A DNA stretch of 64,000 nucleotides from an uncultured Verrucomicrobiota bacterium (lineage in GTDB: Bacteria; Verrucomicrobiota; Verrucomicrobiia; Limisphaerales; UBA9464), in the NCBI GenBank assembly GCA_903910585.1, contig CAIWAH010000379.1:1-64000 (forward strand), given 5' to 3'. The translations under genes and the position numbers were made by a program. Of the stretch, positions 1 to 7,793 are shown in pieces. Position 1 is the stretch's first letter. Every line of letters starts with the position of its first letter. Under the pieces are notes generated by a model. It made no database searches, was not told the DNA's origin, and saw nothing but the letters and a program-made list of their open reading frames with translations.

Positions 1-393
1 CTGGTCCTGCAGCAGCCGCACGGCCCGTTCCCGGTCGCGGCGGGCCTTGTCCACAGCTGCCCGGGCCTGGGCGACCTCCGCCTCAATCTCATCCGGCTTC
101 AACCGGGCCAGCACCTGGCCGGCTTTCACCGTGTCCCCGGCACGGACCGTGACCTCGGCGACCACACCGCCGATCTTGAAGGCGAGTTCGGTTTCCTCCG
201 TGCGCACCAGCAATCCCGTGGCCTCCAGAGGCAGGGACTCCCCACTGAACCGCACCGGCGCCACCGCTACCGGCGTCACCGCGTCAGGCGCTCGTTCCAA
301 TGCCTCCGCCTTCGGCGCCGGTTTGCAGCCGCCCGTTCCGATTCCCACCGCCAGCCACCCGGCCAGCCCCCAACCAATCCAACGTCCACTCAT
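1..393 (-). CDS. Periplasmic adaptor (HlyD/AcrA family) lipoprotein, partial
   Basis: This is the N-terminal 131 residues of a membrane-fusion protein; the gene runs off the left edge. It begins at an ATG at 393, has a hydrophobic signal ending in a lipobox (GTGGC, Cys23), then a barrel-sandwich hybrid region (FKIGGVVAEVTVRAGDTV, about residues 73-90) followed by the start of an alpha-helical hairpin rich in Ala, Glu and Arg. Such proteins link an inner-membrane RND or ABC pump to an outer-membrane channel. The preceding gene on the same strand is a TetR regulator 31 bp upstream, and the gap holds two palindromes that look like its operators. The pump subunit would lie outside the window, so RND versus ABC cannot be decided. 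Confidence 0.85.
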   Translation of the reverse strand, partial: MSGRWIGWGLAGWLAVGIGTGGCKPAPKAEALERAPDAVTPVAVAPVRFSGESLPLEATGLLVRTEETELAFKIGGVVAEVTVRAGDTVKAGQVLARLKPDEIEAEVAQARAAVDKARRDRERAVRLLQDQ

Positions 394-396
394 TGC

Positions 397-427
397 TGAC
401 ACAATGTCAGCGGTTGACACTATGTCA
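397..427. promoter_or_regulatory. Two tandem palindromic operators (TGACA-N3-TGTCA)
   Basis: Two 13-bp perfect-arm palindromes, TGACACAATGTCA (397-409) and TGACACTATGTCA (415-427), lie with centres 18 bp apart between the TetR gene and the adaptor gene. The second overlaps the last codons and stop of the TetR gene. A related copy lies upstream of the TetR gene. The pattern fits binding by the adjacent TetR protein; that assignment is inferred. Confidence 0.6.
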
Positions 428-1075
428 ATTTCCAGACTGTAGCGAGCGGCGCAAAGTCGCAAACCCGGTGTCGCGGAACCGGCCGATGGGCGTGCCGTGG
501 AGATTCTCGATCGTCGCGCGCTGGGTTGCCCCGAGCTGGGCCAGTCCGTGCGTGAATCCCCACAGGCAAAGTGAAACCGTCAGTGGATCGCCCACATCGG
601 GCCGGATGGAACCGTCGGCGATACCGCGCTTCACCGCCGCGGAAACCAGACCCATGACGTCGAATTCCTGTTGGGCCAGACAGGCTTCCGGCGAATCGCC
701 GTCGAGCAGCTTGCGGTCGGTGGCGGTGTTCGCCATCAGCAGGAAAAACAGTTCCGGCTCCTCCTCGTGAAAGGCGACGTAGGCCCGGCCGATGGCCTCG
801 ACCGCATCCAGGCCGGACTGGGCCGAAGCCGCGGCCTGCACGAACCGTTGCCCGAGCGATTTGCCCGCCCGCAGGCACGCCTCGACGAAGAGCGACCGCT
901 TGTCCGGAAAGTAGAAATAGACCAGCGGCCGGCTCAGGCGCGCCTTTTTGGCGATGGCGCCAAAGGTGACCTTCTCGATCCCGTGCCGGAAAAAAAGGGC
1001 GGTCGCCGCCGCGATGATGCGGCCGCGGGCCTTCTCGCGGTCTTCCTGCCGGCGGGAAGCGGACTCGGTGGACAC
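425..1075 (-). CDS. TetR/AcrR family transcriptional repressor
   Basis: A 216-residue one-component regulator. The N-terminal helix-turn-helix is typical of TetR proteins (ARGRIIAAATALFFRHGIEK, then VTFGAIAKKARLSRPLVYFY, residues about 17-57), followed by a helical ligand-binding and dimerisation domain. It begins at a GTG codon at 1075; no clear Shine-Dalgarno precedes it. It lies just upstream of the efflux adaptor gene on the same strand, and matching palindromes lie before both genes, so it probably represses itself and the pump genes and is released by a pump substrate. Family assignment is firm; the ligand is unknown. Confidence 0.9.
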   Translation of the reverse strand: MSTESASRRQEDREKARGRIIAAATALFFRHGIEKVTFGAIAKKARLSRPLVYFYFPDKRSLFVEACLRAGKSLGQRFVQAAASAQSGLDAVEAIGRAYVAFHEEEPELFFLLMANTATDRKLLDGDSPEACLAQQEFDVMGLVSAAVKRGIADGSIRPDVGDPLTVSLCLWGFTHGLAQLGATQRATIENLHGTPIGRFRDTGFATLRRSLQSGN

Positions 1076-1095
1076 CCCGCGACGATGCGAACCGC

Positions 1096-1108
1096 TGACA
1101 CGGAGTCA
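1096..1108. promoter_or_regulatory. Third TetR operator-like palindrome
   Basis: TGACACGGAGTCA lies 21 bp upstream of the TetR start codon. It keeps TGAC and GTCA arms with the same 13-bp length as the two sites at 397-427, with one arm base altered. This is consistent with autoregulation. Confidence 0.5.
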
Positions 1109-1162
1109 ACGGCCGACCGTGAGGGGGAATCCTGTTGGGATGCTGTGTGTCGAAGGGCATCA

Positions 1163-1293
1163 CCCCAATCATTACGATCCCGATCAAGTCTTCACCAAAC
1201 CTGCCGGCAGGGAAGAGGGCGGCCATCCGTCTTTCACTTTGGCAGGACGCGGCAATCAACGAGCCAAGTGACAAAGCTTCGTAATGATTGGGG
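1163..1293. repeat. 131-bp element bounded by 15-bp perfect inverted repeats
   Basis: CCCCAATCATTACGA at 1163-1177 is repeated in exact inverted form at 1279-1293. The interior has no convincing reading frame, but contains a short palindrome (CCTGCCGGCAGG). The arrangement resembles a small MITE-like element or a long stem. The right arm covers the first codons of the small gene that follows. Confidence 0.5.
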
Positions 1294-1575
1294 GGCATCA
1301 TCGTTGGGGGGGATTGCTACTGGCAGATCTCCGAAGGCCGGGTCTCATTCGTTTACTGGAACGGCCGGGACGACTCATTCGGCACTTACGCCGAGACCAA
1401 GGATGGCTGGATATGGACGAACGACCATGTGAAGGGAAAGCCGAGCTCAATGAGGGTTCGGTGCACGTGGGCCGGGCTCCACTTCCACGATGAATCGGGC
1501 GAAGAGGTAGAGTTCTGGCGCAGGCGCCTTGTGCCGTTCCTGCGTCCCGATTGGCTGCCTGACGCGATCCAGTAG
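1288..1575 (+). CDS. Small hypothetical protein, possibly 5'-truncated
   Basis: A 95-residue reading frame without a recognised family. Its composition looks protein-like, rich in aromatic and charged residues (for example YWQISEGRVSFVYWNGRDD). There is no ATG or GTG near the 5' end, and the frame opens at a TTG inside the right arm of the inverted-repeat element at 1163-1293. It may therefore be the remnant of a longer gene whose start was lost when that element arrived. Spurious coding cannot be excluded. Confidence 0.3.
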   Translation: MGGIIVGGDCYWQISEGRVSFVYWNGRDDSFGTYAETKDGWIWTNDHVKGKPSSMRVRCTWAGLHFHDESGEEVEFWRRRLVPFLRPDWLPDAIQ

Positions 1576-1623
1576 CAACCAGCTGCGACGCTTGGCTTCA
1601 GTGGGTCATTGGGCGCGGACGCA

Positions 1624-2547
1624 TCAGCGATGGAGCGAGGAGACTCCTTTCGGCAGGCTTCGCAGGGCTTTCACTTCCTTGGCCGACAGGGCGCGGCTGA
1701 AGATCGCCAGGTCGTCCATCCAGCCGGTGTAGCTCAGGCCAAGCATCACCAGGGTTTCGTCGGGGTTCCACGTCCAGGTCTGGGCGCGGGGGCTGAGCTC
1801 GCCCCGGAGTTCGCCGTCCACGTAGAGGCGGGTGATCCCGTCGGGTTTACCCGTGTTGAACTTCTCCCACGTGAAAGTGACATGGGTCCACCGTTCGCGG
1901 GAGAATGGGGGGCGCTCGACCTTGATCAGCGGCTTCTCGGCGAAGGCCATTTCGTCCCACTTCCGGTTCTGTGGATTCCAGCAGGCGGGGTCCGCGTAGG
2001 CGCCCAGCCGGAATTCGCGGGGCTTTTCGTCCTTGGTGAACTCGGTGAAAAACGCGGCGTTGTCCCATTGCTTCGGCGTGATCTGGATGGTGTCGCAGTA
2101 GCCGGGTTCCAGATCTTCGTCGGGGTTGACGCGCAGCCAGAACGACACGGCGCCCTGCCAGTTGCGGTGGCGGTAGGGCACATTGCCGGCGGCCTTGAAG
2201 GCGACCACTTCCTTGATCGGGCGGTCGAAGCGCAGGGCGCTGCCGTATTTGCCCTGCTGGAATGCCAGCGAAACTCCGGCCGGCGGCAGTCCCGGCTGCA
2301 CCACGCGGGGCGCGCCCCATTGCGGTCCCCAATGGATGCGCGGGTCGCCCTTGGCGAAGGTCGCATCGGCCGAGCCGTCGAAGGGCGCGTGGAACAGGAG
2401 CGACAGGCCGAGGGCGCGCCGGGCGGCGAAGGACACCTTGTCGCCGTCGGCCGAAAGCCGGGAGGGGGCGAAGGCCGGCAGCAGGACGGCCAACAGAAGG
2501 CCAAGGCGCGAGAACGAGACAACACGGGACATGTTGCCGGGCGACAT
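1624..2547 (-). CDS. Exported LamG/concanavalin-like domain protein
   Basis: About 307 residues with a signal peptide (LGLLLAVLLPAFAPSRLSA) followed by one LamG/laminin-G-like jelly-roll domain. Recognisable features are the first strand LLFHAPFDGSADA, the framework GSALRFD, the edge strand WTHVTFTWEKF, the hairpin RLYVDGELRG, and the closing signature WMDDLAIFSRALSAKEVKAL. Such domains in this phylum occur in exported sugar- or surface-binding proteins. ATG codons at 2547 and 2532 are both plausible starts. It is divergent from the DUF5069 gene, with 78 bp between them. The binding target is unknown. Confidence 0.8.
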   Translation of the reverse strand: MSPGNMSRVVSFSRLGLLLAVLLPAFAPSRLSADGDKVSFAARRALGLSLLFHAPFDGSADATFAKGDPRIHWGPQWGAPRVVQPGLPPAGVSLAFQQGKYGSALRFDRPIKEVVAFKAAGNVPYRHRNWQGAVSFWLRVNPDEDLEPGYCDTIQITPKQWDNAAFFTEFTKDEKPREFRLGAYADPACWNPQNRKWDEMAFAEKPLIKVERPPFSRERWTHVTFTWEKFNTGKPDGITRLYVDGELRGELSPRAQTWTWNPDETLVMLGLSYTGWMDDLAIFSRALSAKEVKALRSLPKGVSSLHR

Positions 2548-2625
2548 GCCCCCGAAGTCCGGCGGATTCAAGCGCGGAAACCGGTCGGCGGTGGAAATGC
2601 GCGGTGGGCCGGCTACGATTCGCCC

Positions 2626-3165
2626 ATGAGCGATTCCGCATGGGCATCCCAGTTTCAGGCCATCTACGACCGCGGTGTCGCCGCGTGGCGCGCCGGACGC
2701 CGCAGTCCGGCGACAATGTTCTCCACGGAGGACATGGCTTTCCTCGTCCGCAATGGCTGTTCCGCCCAGGAGCTGTTCGACTTCGTGGACGATTTCCTCG
2801 GCTATGGCGAACCGGACTACGACACCGTCCTCGCGGTGCAGGCGATCCGCCGGGATCATTTCCTCAACGTCCTGGGCGGCCGTTCCACCGGCCACGTGGC
2901 GCGGATGGCCGACCTGCCCGCGAAGACCGCGGAGGTGGACGGCATCGCGTGGCTGCCGCGACTGATCGTGAAGGCGCGGCTGAAGCTGCGCGGGGAGATG
3001 CCCGCGGACCTCATGTATGGCTGCGGCGGTGACCGGCCGTTCCTCCGCAGCGTGAACATGACGCTGCCGCAGTTCCTCGAGGTCGTGCGCGACGCCGGTG
3101 CCGACGACCGCCGGATCATCGGGACCGTGAAGGACTGCGCCCGCTCCGGTCGCCCGGCCCGGTGA
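2626..3165 (+). CDS. DUF5069 domain-containing protein
   Basis: A 179-residue soluble protein without signal peptide or membrane segments. Its layout (GVAAWRAGRRSP near the start, TVLAVQAIRRDHFLNVL in the middle, LRGEMPADLMYGCGGDRPFL in the second half) matches the DUF5069 family common in Verrucomicrobia and Planctomycetes. Function is unknown. The ATG at 2626 is preceded by a short divergent intergenic region shared with the LamG protein gene. It ends 15 bp before the oppositely oriented esterase gene. Confidence 0.7.
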   Translation: MSDSAWASQFQAIYDRGVAAWRAGRRSPATMFSTEDMAFLVRNGCSAQELFDFVDDFLGYGEPDYDTVLAVQAIRRDHFLNVLGGRSTGHVARMADLPAKTAEVDGIAWLPRLIVKARLKLRGEMPADLMYGCGGDRPFLRSVNMTLPQFLEVVRDAGADDRRIIGTVKDCARSGRPAR

Positions 3166-3180
3166 CGTTCCGCCGCCGGC

Positions 3181-4143
3181 TCACTTCAGCCGGGCGTCGA
3201 ACCAGTCGGCGAATTCGGTGAGGTCCCACAGCATCGTGAGCAGTCCCTTCACCGCGGACAGCCAGGCCAGGGACTTCGGCCAGCCGCGGGTCGGCACCGG
3301 TCCGTGGCCGAAGCCGGAGTGGACCACCAGCTCGACCGGCGCGCCCACCTCGCGGGCCTTTGCCAGATAGCGTTCGGACTGGTCGAGCGGCACCAGCGTG
3401 TCCGCATCCCCGTGAAACAGGATCGTGGGCGGCAGGTTGGATCGGACGAAGTAGATCGGGGACATTTCGCGGCCCGTGACCTGCCACACGGGCAGGTTTT
3501 TCGGCTCCTGCGCAAAGGCCTTCGTGAAGCTCTTCGGCGGGCCGCCGTCGTGGAGGTTCTCGGTGGAATCGCCGAGGTTCAGCAGGTCGGTGACGGGGAA
3601 GAAGATCGCCACGGCCTGCACGGCGCTGCTGGCGCGGTCCAGGGCGTTGGTGGCCTCCGCCGGGCCGGGTCCGCCGCGGGTGGCCAGCATGAGGCTGAGG
3701 TGCCCGCCGGAACTGCCGCCGGTCACGCCGAGTCGGTCCGGATCCACGCCGTAGTCCCGGGCATGGGTGCGCACAAACCGCACGGCGCGGTTCACGTCCG
3801 CGACGATCTCCATGACCGTCGCCCGCGGCTGGGACACATGGTAAACCGGAAACACCGTGTAGCCGTGCCGGAGCAACGGGGCCGCGAGCCACGGCCGCAG
3901 GGAATTCGTGCCGGACTTCCAGCTCCCGCTGACCATGAGCAGCACGCCCTTTCCGTTCGGCGTGGGCGGCTGCATCACGTCCACCGTCAGGGTCTCGCCG
4001 TTCCGCTGCCCGTAGGCCAGGCCGCGGGTCCAGGTGAATTTCGGGTGAAAGTAAAGCCAGGCGATCCCGGTGAGGAGTCCCAGCGCCGCCACCGCGAGGG
4101 CAAGGGCGAGCAACAGCGATTTGAGCAGGCGGAAAAGCTTCAC
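3181..4143 (-). CDS. Membrane-anchored alpha/beta-hydrolase (esterase/lipase)
   Basis: A 320-residue carboxylester hydrolase starting at GTG 4143. An N-terminal membrane segment (about residues 10-31) anchors the enzyme, with the catalytic domain outside the cytoplasm. The nucleophile elbow is GGSSGGH (Ser145), the acid is in HGDADTLVP and the base is in GFGHGP, so the triad is complete. The early strand KGVLLMVSGSWKSG would carry the oxyanion region. The frame stays open to 4272, but the extra N-terminal residues look non-coding. The substrate is unknown; it resembles BD-FAE/acetylesterase-type enzymes. Confidence 0.8.
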   Translation of the reverse strand: MKLFRLLKSLLLALALAVAALGLLTGIAWLYFHPKFTWTRGLAYGQRNGETLTVDVMQPPTPNGKGVLLMVSGSWKSGTNSLRPWLAAPLLRHGYTVFPVYHVSQPRATVMEIVADVNRAVRFVRTHARDYGVDPDRLGVTGGSSGGHLSLMLATRGGPGPAEATNALDRASSAVQAVAIFFPVTDLLNLGDSTENLHDGGPPKSFTKAFAQEPKNLPVWQVTGREMSPIYFVRSNLPPTILFHGDADTLVPLDQSERYLAKAREVGAPVELVVHSGFGHGPVPTRGWPKSLAWLSAVKGLLTMLWDLTEFADWFDARLK

Positions 4144-4535
4144 GGATGGACGGTCCCCGCACCTGGTTGGGGCCGGGATGCCGGCCAGTCTGGCACGGTC
4201 GCCGAGCCGCGGGAAGAAGTGGCTGCCGGGAGAGTGGAAGCCGGGGGCAAAATCACGGGCTTGGACCGACACACGTAAGATTTACGGCCCAAGCCCGCGC
4301 CCCATCCATTCGGACAGGAAATGGGAGACACGGCGCGAAGTGTCCAAGGGGCTCTTCGGCAGGATTGGGGCAAAGCTTCAGTGGACTCCGCAGACCCGGG
4401 CTGACGTTGGTCGCCCCGGCGAACGATCAAATCCTCTCCCGCGTTTTTGGATGACCAGAAGGTATAGCCGGGAGCGGGCGGTGCTGTGTTGCGTTGGGGC
4501 AGAGAGGCGTGGTTCCGGATGCCAGTCGGAACGGG

Positions 4536-4922
4536 TCAACAACCTTCCCGATACCGGTTCACGACGACATGCCCCCAGCCTTGGCTTTGAGGCGGCGGCA
4601 CGGTCTTACTGACCTCGGCTCTGAATATCTGACTGTCGTTTGGAATCACCGCGATGGGATTACGCCGCACTTTGGGACCGCCAAGCCTCCCTTGCAAAGC
4701 GTCGAGCACATCTTTGAGGCGATTGTCCAAGTCGTGCCAACGGATGCTGGAAGTGGCAAGGTAGAGTATCACTTCAATCTCAAGCCTGTCGTCTGACCGA
4801 TATACAACTCCCGCGCTTTGTGCAGCAGCGCATGCGGCTTGATGAATGCGCTGCCGCCAGTCGAGTCGTGGATGAGCGTATGGAGGAAGCCGGAATTGAA
4901 GTGTGAGTCGTCTTTTGGCCAT
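4536..4922 (-). CDS. RusA-family Holliday junction resolvase-like protein
   Basis: A 128-residue protein matching the RusA endodeoxyribonuclease fold. The conserved core RWHDLDNRLKDVLDAL supplies two acidic residues (Asp64, Asp66), and IPNDSQIF supplies the third (Asp96), corresponding to the metal-binding Asp residues of Escherichia coli RusA. RusA enzymes resolve four-way DNA junctions and are usually encoded by prophages. No integrase, capsid or other phage gene is visible nearby, so this is a stand-alone copy, either domesticated or a phage remnant. Its 3' end is 263 bp from the end of the upstream esterase frame. Confidence 0.7.
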   Translation of the reverse strand: MAKRRLTLQFRLPPYAHPRLDWRQRIHQAACAAAQSAGVVYRSDDRLEIEVILYLATSSIRWHDLDNRLKDVLDALQGRLGGPKVRRNPIAVIPNDSQIFRAEVSKTVPPPQSQGWGHVVVNRYREGC

Positions 4923-4938
4923 GCGCCGGCAGATAGGT

Positions 4939-5286
4939 TCAGCGGCCGACTTCCTGGGCGGACACCAGCTTCCCGTCCGGGCCGAAGGTCAGCCGCAGCG
5001 TGGGCCGGGCGCCGACGGTGCCGAGTGTGGTGCCGGTGCCGACCGCGGTGTTGGCCCCGAAGCTCGCCAACCCCAGGCTGACGGTCATGCCCCCGCGCCG
5101 CGTGACGAACCAGTCCGCCACCCGGCCTCCGTCGGACAACGTCTCCGTCTTGTCGGGCGGCCCGAGTTCCTTCACCGCACTGTCGTAGGCGTAGTTGCCC
5201 ACCCGCGCCGGCCAGTCCGTCTTGCCGGAGGCACAACCGGCGGCAAGCAGGAGCACGCTCAGGAAGGCGGCGAAGATTCGTTGCAC
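4939..5286 (-). CDS. Small lipoprotein of unknown function
   Basis: A 115-residue exported lipoprotein. The signal MQRIFAAFLSVLLLAAGC ends in a clear lipobox (LAAGC, Cys18). The mature part begins with YAYDSAVKELGPPDKTETL, typical of small SmpA/OmlA-like or hypothetical lipoproteins that monitor the envelope, and ends in a beta-rich segment (LRLTFGPDGKLVSAQEV). I cannot place it in a named family with certainty. It lies 16 bp downstream of the RusA-like gene's start and on the same strand. Confidence 0.7.
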   Translation of the reverse strand: MQRIFAAFLSVLLLAAGCASGKTDWPARVGNYAYDSAVKELGPPDKTETLSDGGRVADWFVTRRGGMTVSLGLASFGANTAVGTGTTLGTVGARPTLRLTFGPDGKLVSAQEVGR

Positions 5287-5366
5287 AGGAGCCAGCGTAG
5301 TCGGGAACCGGGGACGGTAAATCCGGGAATTCAGGCAGTGACCGTCGCGTAGTGGCCAGCCCCTCC

Positions 5367-5444
5367 GTAGCCGCCGACGTGAGGAGGCGGACCGCCAGAT
5401 TCAATTGCGCGTTTCCGGTTCCGCCTCCTGACGTCGGCGGCTAC
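5367..5444. repeat. REP hairpin (family A), upstream copy
   Basis: Two 25-bp arms, GTAGCCGCCGACGTGAGGAG plus GCGGA at 5367-5391 and its near-perfect reverse complement at 5420-5444, surround a 28-base loop. The same hairpin recurs at 6008-6083, on the other side of the transposase gene, which is the usual arrangement around REP-associated transposases. Confidence 0.75.
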
Positions 5445-5453
5445 AAACCGCGG

Positions 5454-6011
5454 GTGCCCTTCGAGCCGAAACGCAACCTGCCGCGTCTGGAGAAGCACCA
5501 TTATCAGGGCCACGCCACCGTCTTCTGGACCTTGACCCTGGAGGAACGGGCCCGCGGTTGGCTGAACCCGGATTTTCACCGCACGTTTCGTGAGCTGATG
5601 CTCCATGCCTCGGTCCGCTACCAGGTCTGGTGCCCGACCTACTGCCTCATGCCGGATCACCTGCATCTGCTCTGGATGGGGCTGCGGCGTGCCAGCGACC
5701 AGCGCAACGCCATGAAGTTCCTCCGCACGGAACTGGAACCGGCGTTGGGCGAGGGACGCCAATGGCAGCATCAGCCTCACGACCACGTATTGCGCGAGGA
5801 GGAGCGGAAGCGGAATGCGTATGCCCAAACCTGCTTTTACATCCTGGCCAATCCGGTTCGGGCGAAGCTCGTCACCGGGAACGACCGCTGGCCCTTCGCC
5901 GGCTGCGTGGTGCCGGGCTATCCCCGATTGCATCCGCAGGACGAGGACTTCTGGCCCCTCTTCTGGAAGCTCTACGTCACGGATCGCGACGCCGAGCCGC
6001 CCGCCCCGTAG
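5454..6011 (+). CDS. REP-associated tyrosine transposase (RAYT, Y1/HUH family)
   Basis: About 185 residues from a GTG at 5454, just after the upstream REP hairpin; the frame is open back to 5352 but that part is the hairpin itself. The catalytic metal-binding motif PDHLHLLW (His-Leu-His) and the downstream helix with CFYILANPVRAKLV, which carries the nucleophilic Tyr, are both intact, as in RAYTs related to IS200/IS605 transposases. These enzymes cut and rejoin single-stranded REP hairpins. The stop codon TAG (6009-6011) is supplied by the first bases of the downstream REP hairpin, so gene and repeat are physically fused. The gene looks intact. Confidence 0.85.
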   Translation: MPFEPKRNLPRLEKHHYQGHATVFWTLTLEERARGWLNPDFHRTFRELMLHASVRYQVWCPTYCLMPDHLHLLWMGLRRASDQRNAMKFLRTELEPALGEGRQWQHQPHDHVLREEERKRNAYAQTCFYILANPVRAKLVTGNDRWPFAGCVVPGYPRLHPQDEDFWPLFWKLYVTDRDAEPPAP

Positions 6012-6083
6012 CCGCCGACGTAAGGAGGCGGACCTGCCATCATCCTGCTCTGACCGAATCCGCCTCGTTACCTCGGCGGCTAC
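6008..6083. repeat. REP hairpin (family A), downstream copy
   Basis: GTAGCCGCCGACGTAAGGAG plus GCGGA at 6008-6032 pairs with the inverted arm at about 6059-6083. It is the same family as 5367-5444, and its first bases form the stop codon of the transposase gene. Confidence 0.75.
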
Positions 6084-6092
6084 ATGGCTGGC

Positions 6093-6875
6093 TTACCACT
6101 GGTGTTCCGACGTCAACGCGCGGTCGAGATGCGTGTAGCCGCCGTCCACGAAGAGAAACTGGCCCGTGACATGGCTGGCCCGCGCCGAGGCCAGCCACAC
6201 GATGGAGTCGGCCAGTTCTTCCGCCTTGGTAAGCCGGCGTCCCAGTGGCACGAGCCGTTCCACCCGGGCGCGTGCCGCGGCGGGGTCGGGCTGGGAATTG
6301 AACCAGCGGTCGTATTGGTCCGATTCGCACTCGGCCGGCACCACGCAGTTGACCCGCACACCGTCCTTGCCCAGCGCGATGGCCCATTCCCGCGTCAGCG
6401 CATTGATCGCGCCCTTCGCGGCGGCGTAACCCGACGTGCCGCCCTGACCGGTCCACGCGACCTTCGAGGTCACGTTCACCACGTTGCCCCGGGCGGCCAC
6501 CAGATGCGGCCGGGCATGGTGGGTCAGCGAGAAGACGTGCAGCAGATTCCGCTGGAGCGAGCCGAGGAAGTCCGCCGGCGACGCCGTGAGCGGCACGCTG
6601 TCGTTCACGCCGGCATTGTTCACCAGCACGTCCAGGGCGCCGAACGCGGCGACCGTCCGGGCGACGGCCTGTTCGCAGTCCGCCTCGCGCGTGAGATCGG
6701 CCTGGAGGAACACCGACCCGGGCAGTTCCGCGGCGAGCGCCGCGCCGGCGGCCGCATCGCGTCCGAGCAGTGCGACCCGGGCCCCCTCGGCGGCGAACGC
6801 GCGGGCGGTGGCGGCCCCGATGCCCTTGGTGGCACCGGTGACGAGGACGGACTTCTGGCGCAGGTGGAGATCCAT
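6093..6875 (-). CDS. SDR-family oxidoreductase, L-fucose dehydrogenase-like
   Basis: A 260-residue short-chain dehydrogenase starting at ATG 6875. It has the NAD(P)-binding motif TGATKGIG (residues about 13-20), the structural NNAG motif, the catalytic Ser in NVTSK and the YxxxK pair in SGYAAAKG. The segment around GYAAAKGAINALTREWAIAL and NCVVPAECESDQYDRWF resembles L-fucose dehydrogenases of bacterial L-fucose and related sugar oxidation pathways. That substrate assignment is an inference from remembered family features; a general SDR is certain. No other fucose catabolic gene is visible beside it. Confidence 0.8.
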   Translation of the reverse strand: MDLHLRQKSVLVTGATKGIGAATARAFAAEGARVALLGRDAAAGAALAAELPGSVFLQADLTREADCEQAVARTVAAFGALDVLVNNAGVNDSVPLTASPADFLGSLQRNLLHVFSLTHHARPHLVAARGNVVNVTSKVAWTGQGGTSGYAAAKGAINALTREWAIALGKDGVRVNCVVPAECESDQYDRWFNSQPDPAAARARVERLVPLGRRLTKAEELADSIVWLASARASHVTGQFLFVDGGYTHLDRALTSEHQW

Positions 6876-6975
6876 GCGCGGACGTTCCAAGGACCGCGCC
6901 CAAGCTCAAAGCGCAAAGTGCGGCCGGCCTCGGCCGGCAATCTCCGGGGCGACCGGGGCCGCCAGGGTGCGATGC

Positions 6976-7707
6976 CTACTTCAGGTCCTCGCCTCCGAGG
7001 CCGCCGATGGTCCAGTCGAGGTTGTAGATCAGCGTGGTGCCGTCCTTGAACGGCGCGTTCAGGCGGTCGTAGGCCGCGTATTCGCCGTGGCCGTCCACGA
7101 ACAGCAGCGACATGCCGCGTCCGCCGTGGGCGGAACTCGCCGTGCCCTTCTGCACGTTGTTCCACTTGCCGCGCGCGCTGGCAAAGCACGGCGCGATGGC
7201 CTTCTTCGCCGGCGACTTCACCTCGTTCACCTTCCGCACCCGGAGCGCGGCGCCGTCATCCGTGTGGTAAAACTGGTTGTAGTAGTAATACGAGCAGGGG
7301 AAGAGCAGCTGGTTCGTGGGGATCGACTTCGTGGCGATCGCCCACTCGACGTTGAAGGCCCGGCCCTGTTCGGCCGGACACCGGTAAAAGGCCCGTGCGT
7401 TGGTGCTGATGTAGGGATCGAGCAGCTTCAGCAGGTCCACGAAACCCATCTGCGGCCAGTCGCGGCCGGAGTAGGGGAACTGGTCGCGGTGGTCGCCGGT
7501 GTAGAGCGTGTAGGTGATGCCGAGCTGGCGCAGGTTCGACGTGCACCGGGCGAGGTGCGCCTTGGCCTTCGCCTTGGCCAGTGCCGGCAACAACATCCCG
7601 GCCAGGATCGCGATGATGGCGATCACCACCAGCAGCTCGATCAGCGTGAAGGCGGCCCGGAGGCGCCCGGAAAGGTAAAGGACGGATGCGGGCGGGTCGA
7701 ATCGCAT
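6976..7707 (-). CDS. Prepilin-like protein with H-X9-DG C-terminal motif
   Basis: A 243-residue protein from ATG 7707. The type IV pilin-like N-terminus is [20 protein letters not shown], with the processing-site-proximal Glu5 of the mature protein, followed by [12 protein letters not shown]. The C-terminal region contains [19 protein letters not shown], matching the H-X9-DG motif. Such type II secretion/pseudopilin-like proteins are greatly expanded in Verrucomicrobia and Planctomycetes, and their substrates and partners are unknown. It would be processed by a prepilin peptidase (not in the window). An upstream extension in frame to 7776 is judged non-coding. Confidence 0.85.
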   Translation of the reverse strand: MRFDPPASVLYLSGRLRAAFTLIELLVVIAIIAILAGMLLPALAKAKAKAHLARCTSNLRQLGITYTLYTGDHRDQFPYSGRDWPQMGFVDLLKLLDPYISTNARAFYRCPAEQGRAFNVEWAIATKSIPTNQLLFPCSYYYYNQFYHTDDGAALRVRKVNEVKSPAKKAIAPCFASARGKWNNVQKGTASSAHGGRGMSLLFVDGHGEYAAYDRLNAPFKDGTTLIYNLDWTIGGLGGEDLK

Positions 7708-7793
7708 AGTGGGAAGCAGAACGGTTGGGCGCGGCGAAGTCGAGTGCGGTAACTCGAGGGCATGGGCATCTTGCAACTCCGTCGACCTCCCCG

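Noticed and set aside
420..1301. Minus-strand frame overlapping the TetR gene
   Set aside because: It is the out-of-frame reading of the TetR gene, Arg/Gly-rich and without any motif.
1609..3165. Long plus-strand frame extending upstream of the DUF5069 gene
   Set aside because: Everything before 2626 is antisense to the LamG protein gene and has no domain features; only the segment from 2626 is a real protein.
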